Positions 1 through 6,492 of a stretch of DNA of 6,802 nucleotides are shown one piece after another. Location: NCBI GenBank assembly GCA_036508135.1, contig DATCHW010000077.1:1-6802 (forward strand). Reading direction: 5' to 3'. A program made the position numbers and the translations under genes. This DNA is from DATCHW01 sp036508135. GTDB taxonomy: Bacteria; Bacteroidota; Ignavibacteria; Tepidaquicellales; Tepidaquicellaceae. Position 1 is the stretch's first letter. Every line of letters begins with the position of its first letter. The notes under the pieces are model-generated. The model did not search any database. It was not told the origin of the DNA and saw nothing but the letters and a program-made list of their open reading frames with translations.

Positions 1-1017
1 TAAATTCAGAAGTTCGCCCTTCCAGCCGTTTTTTCGGCTGTGTTCTAAAAGATCTTTAAAAAGTTCAGGAGGATTATTAGGAGACCGAAGTATTTTTACG
101 TGTTTACCAATAATTTCATCAGAAGAATAACCATATATATCAACAAATGCCTGATTGACAAAAGTTAATTTATCTTCAAGATCTGTGATGGTTATAATTT
201 CTGCGATACTCTTGATTGTATGAGCCAGCAGCTGAGTATTTTCCTCCGCTTGCTTTCGCTCGGTGATATCGAGAATTGATACGATTCTCTGCTTTGTTTC
301 GGAAATCATACCAATGTCTAGAACTGCATTCCTAACTTCACCTTGTTTATTGATAAGTTTTACTTCATATTTTTTCGGTGCTAATTCAGTATTTTGACTC
401 CTAAGATTATGATTCTTTATCATCTCTTGCAAACACGATGGTTCTATATAATTTGTCCATTTACTGCCGACAAGTTCTTCCGAACTATATCCGGTTAACT
501 TAAAACATTCAGTATTTGCCATTGAGATTGTGGTATCATCTTCAACAATCAGTGCAGCAGTTCCTGTTGATTCGAATATAGTATGGTACTTTTTTTCACT
601 TTCTCGCAATTCTTCTTCAGCATGTATTTTTTCTTTTCTAATCTTTGCATCAATAATTTCTCTTTCGATTGCCGGTAAAAGTCTTATCAGGTTATTCTTC
701 ATAATATAGTCTTTTGCACCGTATTTCATTGTATCCACGGCAATATCCTCTCCTACAGTACCGGACACTATAATAAACGGGATATCAATTCCTTTTTCAT
801 TACACATCTTCAGTGCTTCAAGACCGGAGAAACCGGGTAATGAATAATCCGAGATTATAACATCCCATTCCTCCTTTAAAGAGATTTCAAGCCCTTTGGC
901 ATCCATAACTAATGTATATTCAATTTCGTAAGAACCTTTCTCAAGTTCCCGCAGCATTAATTTAAGGTCATCTTTAGAATCTTCAATAATTAATGCCTTA
1001 AATTTTTTTGTTTTCAT
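1..1017 (-). CDS. REC-PAS-PAS signalling protein, N-terminal part (probable hybrid kinase; runs off left edge)
   Basis: The frame is open from ATG at 1015-1017 to base 1, giving 339 residues with no stop, so the C-terminus is missing. Residues 5-122 form a receiver domain: acidic pair E12/D13, phosphoacceptor D57 in DYSLPGFSG, S85 at the usual Thr/Ser position in FIIVSGTVGED, and K107 in KDYIMKNN. A short helix (123-143) leads to a first PAS domain (about 141-255) ending in the typical exit motif DITERKQAEE. A second PAS starts near 262 and holds FVDIYGYSSDEIIGK at 291-305. No membrane segment or signal peptide is visible, so it is probably cytoplasmic. In this family a His-kinase or other catalytic core usually follows; that part is not seen here. 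The start codon overlaps the stop of the upstream response regulator as ATGA, which implies translational coupling and explains the lack of its own ribosome site. Confidence 0.9.
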   Translation of the reverse strand, partial: MKTKKFKALIIEDSKDDLKLMLRELEKGSYEIEYTLVMDAKGLEISLKEEWDVIISDYSLPGFSGLEALKMCNEKGIDIPFIIVSGTVGEDIAVDTMKYGAKDYIMKNNLIRLLPAIEREIIDAKIRKEKIHAEEELRESEKKYHTIFESTGTAALIVEDDTTISMANTECFKLTGYSSEELVGSKWTNYIEPSCLQEMIKNHNLRSQNTELAPKKYEVKLINKQGEVRNAVLDIGMISETKQRIVSILDITERKQAEENTQLLAHTIKSIAEIITITDLEDKLTFVNQAFVDIYGYSSDEIIGKHVKILRSPNNPPELFKDLLEHSRKNGWKGELLNL

Positions 1018-1463
1018 AATTTTTTTGAAATATTCGGAGTTTCATTCATATGAATCCAGAATAAAGTAATAGTTTTAATTGCTTCGCTGAATTTTTCGAA
1101 ATCAACAGGTTTCTGTATGAAACTGTTTGCACCCAGCAAGTATCCGTAAACCATATCGCGTTCTTCGTTAGAAGAAGTAAGAATTATCACAGGTAAAAAC
1201 TTTGTGTTTTCATTTTTACGAATTGCTTTTAAAACTTCAAAACCATCAACTTTTGGCAGCTTCAAGTCTAACAAAACCACAGAAGGTAATTCACGAGGAT
1301 TTCTACCTTCGAATTTCCCTTTGCAGAAAAGATAATCGAGAGCTTCTTCACCGTCTTCGACTGTGATTATTTTGTTCTTGATATTATTTTTTCCGAAAGC
1401 CCGTATTGTTAATGCAATATCATCCTGATTATCTTCAACGAGCAGAATAATTTTTTCGTCCAT
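1014..1463 (-). CDS. Single-domain response regulator, Rcp1/CheY-like
   Basis: This 149-residue protein is almost entirely one receiver domain. Visible landmarks are the acidic cluster E10-D11 followed by D14-D15, phosphoacceptor D66 in VVLLDLKLPKVDG, T96 in VIILTSSNEERD, and the invariant K118-P119. The spacing, the VEDNQDD start and the EALDYLF segment match the Rcp1-like branch of receivers, which in known systems are phosphorylated by kinases with a bacteriophytochrome-like core. No output domain follows, so it should act by binding a partner or relaying phosphate. The likely donor is the kinase at 3340-5238, whose core is of the matching type, although repeat array A (about 1.7 kb) separates them. 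The start at 1463 is supported by an AAAGGA motif upstream. The stop overlaps the next gene by 4 nt, so the two are one transcription unit. Confidence 0.95.
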   Translation of the reverse strand: MDEKIILLVEDNQDDIALTIRAFGKNNIKNKIITVEDGEEALDYLFCKGKFEGRNPRELPSVVLLDLKLPKVDGFEVLKAIRKNENTKFLPVIILTSSNEERDMVYGYLLGANSFIQKPVDFEKFSEAIKTITLFWIHMNETPNISKKL

Positions 1464-1472
1464 ATATTTTTT

Positions 1473-1478
1473 TCCTTT
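1473..1478 (-). promoter_or_regulatory. Ribosome binding site of the response regulator
   Basis: Read on the minus strand, AAAGGA lies about nine bases before the ATG at 1463. It is the only convincing Shine-Dalgarno-like motif in the window; the two kinases have AT-only leaders. It sits directly against the end of repeat array A, which begins at 1481. Confidence 0.5.
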
Positions 1479-1480
1479 AA

Positions 1481-3167
1481 TCTATTTTTAAAATATTATG
1501 TGCCTATAAATATTATGTACCTACGGTACATTCATTTGTAACCTGTTAATTTTCTATAAATATTATGTGCCTACGGTACATTTGTTCGTAACCTGTTTAA
1601 CATTCTATAAATATTATGTGCCTACGGCACGTTTGTTCGTAACCTGTTTAACATTCTATAAATATTATGTACCTACGGTACATTCATTTGTAACCTGTTA
1701 ATTTTCTATAAATATTATGTGCCTAAAGGCACATTCATTCGTAACCTATTAATTTTCTATAAATATCCTGTGCCTATAAATATTATGTACCTACGGTACA
1801 TTCATTTGTAACCTGTTTAACATTCTATAAATATTATGTACCTACGGTACATTCATTTGTAACCTGTTTATCATCTATAAATATTCTGTGCCTATAAATA
1901 TTATGTGCCTACGGCACGTTTGTTCGTAACCTGTTTAACATTCTATAAATATTCTGTGCCTACGGCACATTCAATCGTAACCTGTTTAACATTCTATAAA
2001 TATTCTGTACCTACGGTACATTCATTTGTAACCTGTTTATCATCTATAAATATTCTGTGCCTATAAATATTATGTACCTACGGTACATTTGTTCGTAACC
2101 TGTTTAACATTCTATAAATATTCTGTGCCTACGGCACATTCATTCGTAATCCGTTTATCATTCTATAAATATTATGTACCTACGGGCACATTCATTTGTA
2201 ACCTGTTCATCATCTATAAATATTTCGTGCCTACGGCACGTTTGTTTGTAACCCGTTCATCATCTATAAATATTTCGTGCCTAAAGGCACGTTCATTCGT
2301 AACCTATTAATTTTCTATAAATATTCTGTACCTACGGCACATTCATTTGTAACCCGTTTATCGTTCTATAAATATTCTGTACCTACGGTACATTTGTTTG
2401 TAACCCGTTTATCATTCTATAAATATTATGTACCTACGGTACATTCAATCGTAACCTGTTCATCATCTATAAATATTTCGTGCCTAAAGGCACGTTCATT
2501 CGTAACCCGTTCATCATCTATAAATATTTCGTGCCTAAAGGCACGTTCATTCGTAACCTATTAATTTTCTATAAATATTATGTACCTACGGTACATTTGT
2601 TCGTAACCTGTTTAACATTCTATAAATATTCTGTGCCTACGGGCACATTCATTTGTAACCCGTTCATCATTCTATAAATATTATGTACCTACGGTACATT
2701 CAATCGTAACCCGTTTATCATTCTATAAATATTATGTACCTACGGTACATTCATTTGTAACCCGTTTAACATTCTATAAATATTATGTGCCTATAAATAT
2801 TATGTACCTACGGTACATTCATTTGTAACCCGTTTATCATTCTATAAATATTATGTACCTACGGCACGTTTGTTTGTAACCCGTTCATCATCTATAAATA
2901 TTCTGTGCCTACGGCACGTTCAATCGTAACCTGTTTAACATTCTATAAATATTCTGTGCCTATAAATATTCTGTACCTACGGCACATTCATTTGTAACCT
3001 GTTCATCATCTATAAATATTTCGTGCCTATAAATATTCTGTACCTACGGTACATTCATTTGTAACCCGTTTATCATTCTATAAATATTATGTACCTACGG
3101 CACGTTTGTTTGTAACCCGTTCATCATCTATAAATATTTCGTGCCTAAAGGCACGTTCTCATCATTC
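1481..3167 (+). repeat. Tandem hairpin-repeat array A (about 31 full units of 50-52 nt plus 7 short 17-nt units)
   Basis: Each full unit has a head TCTATAAATATT, two to three variable bases, a 5-bp hairpin (GTACC-TAC-GGTAC or GTGCC-TAC-GGCAC, sometimes with loop TAAA), then a tail of about 25 nt of the kind ATTCATTTGTAACCTG plus an AT-rich end. I counted 31 hairpin units: 13 GTACC/GGTAC, 12 GTGCC/GGCAC, 5 GTACC/GGCAC and 1 GTGCC/GGTAC. Seven short units stop after GTGCC and pass straight into the next TATAAATATT: 1491-1504 (degenerate), 1758-1774, 1876-1892, 2045-2061, 2775-2791, 2944-2960 and 3011-3027. The last unit has a shortened tail. There are no unique spacers, so it is not a CRISPR. 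Reading frames inside are by-products of the near-51-nt period and are broken by the 50-, 52- and 17-nt units. It fills most of the 1.9-kb gap between the large kinase and the response regulator; no gene is seen there. Confidence 0.95.
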
Positions 3168-3175
3168 AATTTCAA

Positions 3176-3204
3176 TATCCCGTCAGGGATAAAATATTTA
3201 TAGA
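3176..3204 (-). repeat. Inverted hairpin element 1 (same head family)
   Basis: On the minus strand this reads TCTATAAATATT, then a TATCCC-TGAC-GGGATA hairpin. The head matches that of arrays A and B but the element lies in the opposite orientation to them. It starts 8 nt after the last unit of array A, so the repeat orientation flips here. The array-type tail is absent. Confidence 0.75.
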
Positions 3205-3225
3205 GATTTAATATTCATATTTTAA

Positions 3226-3253
3226 TTGTCCCTTTAGGGACAAAATATTTATA
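3226..3253 (-). repeat. Inverted hairpin element 2 (same head family)
   Basis: On the minus strand this reads TATAAATATT followed by a TTGTCCC-TAAA-GGGACAA hairpin of seven base pairs. The loop TAAA is also used by some units of array A. The arms differ from element 1 (GTCCC/GGGAC against ATCCC/GGGAT), but both arms change together, so pairing is kept. Confidence 0.75.
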
Positions 3254-3266
3254 ATAACACAAAATC

Positions 3267-3295
3267 AAAAAAAATCTATTGTCCCGTCAGGGACA
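3267..3295 (-). terminator. Possible intrinsic terminator after the large kinase
   Basis: On the minus strand the hairpin of inverted element 3 (six base pairs, loop TGAC) is followed after five bases by a run of eight T, about 45-70 nt beyond the kinase stop codon at 3340. A short stem and a gap before the T run make it a weak candidate. If it works, array A would not be reached by read-through from the kinase, and the response regulator would need its own promoter. Confidence 0.35.
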
Positions 3296-3306
3296 GAATA
3301 TTTATA
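3280..3306 (-). repeat. Inverted hairpin element 3 (same head family)
   Basis: On the minus strand this reads TATAAATATT, two bases, then a TGTCCC-TGAC-GGGACA hairpin. A 22-nt stretch at 3297-3318 repeats one at 3244-3265, 53 nt apart, so elements 2 and 3 look like a local duplication. A head without a hairpin (AAATATTTATAGA on the plus strand, 3315-3327) follows, nearest to the kinase stop codon. Confidence 0.7.
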
Positions 3307-3339
3307 ATAACACAAAATATTTATAGAGAGATCTCATAA

Positions 3340-5238
3340 TCATAATGTAAAATAAAATGTTGTACCTTCGTTTAATTTGCTTTCAGCGCGGATTTCGCCG
3401 TTATGCCTCCGGATAATTCTTTGCACGGTTGCGAGTCCTATACCCGTTCCGGGATATTCTTTTTCAGGATGCAACCGCTGAAAAGGAATAAAGAGTTTAT
3501 TTGAATATTTCATATCAAATCCCACACCGTTATCTTTTACGAAATAAATAATTTTTGATTTTTCTTTAATAGCACCAAATTCAATTACAGTTTTATCATT
3601 TTTTGATGTAAATTTCCAGGCATTATTTAAAAGATTTTCAAAAACAATTTGCAATAATTTTGCATCTCCATTTCCAATTAAATTTTCCTCGATAATAAAC
3701 TCTGCTTGTCTTGATTTGTCAGAACTTTTAATAGTTCCGGAAATTTCCTTTACCAATAAAGATAAATTTACTTTTTCAAAATTCATCTCAAAACGGGATA
3801 TCCTTGAAAGCACTAATAAACTATCAATCAATCCGTCCATTTTTTTAGTTGCCGCCCTGATTCTTCCAATGTAATCTTGTGCGGTATCATCAAGATTTTT
3901 ATTATAATCTTCATATAAAGCAAGACTGAATCCGTCTATTCCCCTCAAAGGAGCCCGCAAGTCGTGGGAGACCGAATAACTAAATGCTTCAAGTTCTTTG
4001 TTCGCCAGTTCAAGCTGTGAAGTACGTTTAATTACTCGCCGTTCAAGTTCTGCATTTAATTTACGAATTTCTTCCTCCGCCTGCTTGCGTTCGGTGATAT
4101 CGCGAATGTTGCACTGAATTACCTTCTGATTGTCCACGAAATACAAATAACTAACAAACTCTACATTTATCTTTTGTCCATTACTTGTTTCCAGAGGTAA
4201 GCCTTCATATTTGATGTATTCTTTCTGTTGTAATTCTAAAAAATTGTCTTTATTAGCTATTATATCTTTGAATGACCCAATATCCCATATTGCTTTTCCA
4301 AGAAAGGCTTCGTGTGAGTATCCCAGCATTTCAATCAAAAAAGGATTAACATCAACGATCATTCCTGTTTCGGCGTCGAGAATAATAATGCCGTCTCTTG
4401 CAGCTTCGAACAATCTGAGATATCGGGTTTCCGAAGTGATTAACTCATCTGCCCGTTTTTCTTTTTCTACGTTTTGATAATCAAGTTCTATATTAGCAAT
4501 TACTAACTCATCTGCCCGTTTTTCTTTCTCTACGTTTTGATAATCAAGTTCTTTGTCGGCAATGATTAATTCAGCTGCTCGTTTATTTTTCTCTTCGTTT
4601 TGATAAACAAGTTCTCTACTGGCAATGGCTAATTCTGCTGCCCGTTTTTCTTTCTCTTCATTTTGAAAAGCAAGTTCTTTGTTGGCAATTATTAATTCAT
4701 TTGCCCGTTTTTCTTTCTCTTCGTTTTGAAAGATAAGTTCTTTGTTAGCAATGACTAATTCTGCTGCACGTTTTTCTTTCTCTTCGTTTTGAATGGCAAG
4801 TTCTTTGTTGGCAATGACTAACTCTGCTGCCCGTTTTTCTTTCTCTTCGTTTTGAATGGCAAGTTCTTTGTTGGCAATTATTAACTCATTCGCCCTTTTT
4901 TCTTTCTCTTCGTTTTGAAAGACAAGTTCTTTGTTAGCAATAACTAACTCTGCTGCACGTTTTTCTTTCTCTTCGTTTTGAATGGCAAGTTCTTTGTTGG
5001 CAATTATTAACTCATTCGCCCGTTTTTCTTTCTCTTCGTTTTGAAAGAGAAGTTCTTTGTTAGCAATGACTAACTCTGCTGCACGTTTTTCTTTCTCTTC
5101 ATTTTGAAAAGCAAGTTCTTTGTTAGCAATAATTAACTCTGCAGCCCGTTTTTCTTTCTCTTCATTTTGAAAAGCAAGTTCTTTGTTAGCAATAATTAAC
5201 TCTGCAGCCCGTTTTTCTTTAGTATCGAATTTTTTCAT
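3340..5238 (-). CDS. Soluble PAS-domain sensor histidine kinase with twelve N-terminal 21-residue coiled-coil repeats
   Basis: This 632-residue protein transfers phosphate from ATP to its own His and then to a receiver Asp. Residues 7-258 are twelve consecutive 21-residue repeats (type KEKRAAELIIANKEL, then a QNEE end), with a partial thirteenth to about 267. A PAS domain covers about 270-380 (LGYSHEAFLGK at 305-315) and ends in RDITERKQAEE. A coiled linker (390-417) leads to the phosphoacceptor H425 in SVSHDLRAPLRG. The ATPase part shows N535/N539 in ENLLNNAWKFT, the D569-NGVG box, F583/F586 in LFIPFQRLH, and the GTGIGLA box at 597-603. All key residues are present. The core resembles bacteriophytochrome-type kinases that pair with Rcp1-like regulators, as found at 1014-1463. 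No membrane segments are seen. The PAS ligand is unknown. The leader lacks a Shine-Dalgarno. Start at 5238 is supported by the similar start of the paralogous kinase upstream. Confidence 0.95.
   Translation of the reverse strand: MKKFDTKEKRAAELIIANKELAFQNEEKEKRAAELIIANKELAFQNEEKEKRAAELVIANKELLFQNEEKEKRANELIIANKELAIQNEEKEKRAAELVIANKELVFQNEEKEKRANELIIANKELAIQNEEKEKRAAELVIANKELAIQNEEKEKRAAELVIANKELIFQNEEKEKRANELIIANKELAFQNEEKEKRAAELAIASRELVYQNEEKNKRAAELIIADKELDYQNVEKEKRADELVIANIELDYQNVEKEKRADELITSETRYLRLFEAARDGIIILDAETGMIVDVNPFLIEMLGYSHEAFLGKAIWDIGSFKDIIANKDNFLELQQKEYIKYEGLPLETSNGQKINVEFVSYLYFVDNQKVIQCNIRDITERKQAEEEIRKLNAELERRVIKRTSQLELANKELEAFSYSVSHDLRAPLRGIDGFSLALYEDYNKNLDDTAQDYIGRIRAATKKMDGLIDSLLVLSRISRFEMNFEKVNLSLLVKEISGTIKSSDKSRQAEFIIEENLIGNGDAKLLQIVFENLLNNAWKFTSKNDKTVIEFGAIKEKSKIIYFVKDNGVGFDMKYSNKLFIPFQRLHPEKEYPGTGIGLATVQRIIRRHNGEIRAESKLNEGTTFYFTL
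4465..5220 (-). repeat. Coding tandem repeat, 12 copies of 63 nt
   Basis: Twelve in-frame 63-nt copies encode residues 7-258 of the large kinase. Central copies are almost identical at DNA level; those next to the PAS domain (copies 10-12) have diverged, with Tyr-Gln-Asn and Asp substitutions. From copy 3 on, AELV-type and NELI-type units tend to alternate, suggesting a 126-nt dimer as the unit of expansion. The 21-residue unit is three heptads with Ala/Leu and Asn at core positions. Confidence 0.92.
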
Positions 5239-5278
5239 TTTTATAAAATATATTATTATAAAAATATTACGATGAATA

Positions 5279-5309
5279 CACGATTAATCTCATTCTGTCA
5301 TCCATCAAA
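5279..5309 (-). promoter_or_regulatory. Possible Bacteroidota-type promoter of the large kinase
   Basis: On the minus strand TTTG (5306-5309) is followed, after exactly 19 bases, by TAATCGTG (5279-5286). The known Bacteroidota consensus is TTTG, about 19 bases, then TAnnTTTG, so the -7 part matches at four of six fixed bases. It would give a leader of about 35 nt. The 200-bp gap between the two kinases (5239-5438) has no other recognisable feature and no clear terminator. Confidence 0.25.
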
Positions 5310-5438
5310 ATCCCTTTCTTCCGTTCCGCAGAGTTTCTTAGTTTTTGAATGACTCTCGGTTCACCGGCTCAATAAACTCTCTATTCTTGCCACTAACCAC
5401 TACTCTAACAACTCTGCAAACTCCATCAACTATACGCA

Positions 5439-6449
5439 TCATTTCCCGCCCGGCAAACTAAAAACGAACTCACTGCCTTTTCCTTCTTTACTTTCTACTG
5501 TAATCAGTCCGGTGTGCTTTTCAATAAATTCTTTGCATAGCAATAATCCCAGTCCCGTACTTGGTTCATCATCAGTGCCTTTACGACTTGTTTTCTTATC
5601 TATTTTAAATAAATTTTTTATCAATTCTTCACCCATGCCAATTCCCGTATCTTTTATAGATATTTCAACCTTGTCTATTAAATTTTTTGCGGATATTGAT
5701 ATACGTCCGCCTTTTCTTGTATACTTTAAAGCATTTGAAATAAGATTTCTTATGATAGTATTAAGCATTGATTTATCCGCCATTACAAAAATATCTTCAG
5801 GTATTGCTTCTTCCATATCTATCCCTTTTTTCTTTGCTCTCTCATTAAATAATTGAAAGCAATCTTCTGCTATTCCTTTCAATGATAATTTATCAGGATT
5901 AAAATCTGTCAACCCTGTTTGCATTTTTGCCCAATCAAGTAAATTTGTAAGTAAACGATACAAGTTATTTGCCTCGAGATTTAAATCTCCTGCAAATTTC
6001 CGAAAGTCATCTAAAGTAAACCTATCCATATCCGTTACCATAATTTCAGTTATCCCAAGGAATCCCGTAAACGGACTTCTTAAATCATGCGCAATAATTG
6101 AAAAAAATTTATCCTTTTCGGCATTGAGTTTTATTAGTTCTTCGTTTTTAATTTTGATTTCCTGCTCCGCCCGCTTCAATTCGGTAATGTCGCGCCTTTG
6201 GGCAATATTAGTTGTAATTAACTTTATTGTCAGCTTTTCATTTTCTTCGTTTCTAAAGACTTGTTCTTTGTTGAAAATGAGTAACTCTTCCGCCCGTTTT
6301 TCTTTCTCTTCGTTTTGATAGACAAGTTCTTTGTTGGCAATGATTAATTCATCTGCTCGTTTTTCTTTCTCTTCGTTTTGATAGACAAGTTCTTTGTTTG
6401 CAATGATTAACTCATCTGTTCGTTTTTCCTTAGTATCGTATTTATTCAT
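5439..6449 (-). CDS. Small soluble histidine kinase with three N-terminal repeats and no visible sensor domain
   Basis: I place the start at ATG 6447-6449 (336 residues). A longer frame to 6518 exists, but its extra 23 residues are read from repeat array B, while the chosen start gives MNKYDTKEKR, matching MKKFDTKEKR of the large kinase, with similar TTTTAT(T)AAAA leaders. Residues 7-69 are three 21-residue repeats; a fourth (70-80) is degenerate. Residues 85-98 (RRDITELKRAEQEI) look like the exit linker of a PAS domain, yet no PAS precedes it. The kinase core has H121 in SIIAHDLRSPF, N235/N239 in RNLISNALKYT, the D267-TGIG box and STGLGLLL at 297-304. The F-box region is short. All catalytic motifs seem intact. 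With no input domain or membrane segment, it may sense through a partner or through the coiled coil, or heterodimerise with its paralogue; that is inference. It ends 200 bp before the large kinase. Confidence 0.92.
   Translation of the reverse strand: MNKYDTKEKRTDELIIANKELVYQNEEKEKRADELIIANKELVYQNEEKEKRAEELLIFNKEQVFRNEENEKLTIKLITTNIAQRRDITELKRAEQEIKIKNEELIKLNAEKDKFFSIIAHDLRSPFTGFLGITEIMVTDMDRFTLDDFRKFAGDLNLEANNLYRLLTNLLDWAKMQTGLTDFNPDKLSLKGIAEDCFQLFNERAKKKGIDMEEAIPEDIFVMADKSMLNTIIRNLISNALKYTRKGGRISISAKNLIDKVEISIKDTGIGMGEELIKNLFKIDKKTSRKGTDDEPSTGLGLLLCKEFIEKHTGLITVESKEGKGSEFVFSLPGGK
6243..6431 (-). repeat. Coding tandem repeat, 3 copies of 63 nt
   Basis: Three in-frame copies encode residues 7-69 of the small kinase. 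Copies 1 and 2 are nearly identical (ANKELVYQNEEK); copy 3 has diverged (LLIFNKEQVFRNEEN). The unit is the one found twelve times in the large kinase. The DYQN/VYQN forms of that gene's copies 10-12 are closest to these. Confidence 0.9.
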
Positions 6450-6492
6450 TTTTAATAAAATGTTAATTTTCAAATGCTGCTTAACGAATCCC

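Noticed and set aside
2089..2677. Three overlapping plus-strand reading frames of 65-95 codons inside array A
   Set aside because: They simply read the near-51-nt repeat, give a YKYxVPT repeat with no known family, shift frame at each 50-, 52- or 17-nt unit, and lack ribosome sites.
1481..3167. CRISPR array
   Set aside because: Head-plus-tail units look superficially like repeats and spacers, but the tails are repeated variants of each other, not unique, and no cas gene is present.
4211..4477. Plus-strand frames opposite the kinase genes (4211-4477, 5512-5856, 6124-6318)
   Set aside because: They lie antisense to well-supported kinase coding regions with conserved motifs and show no family resemblance.
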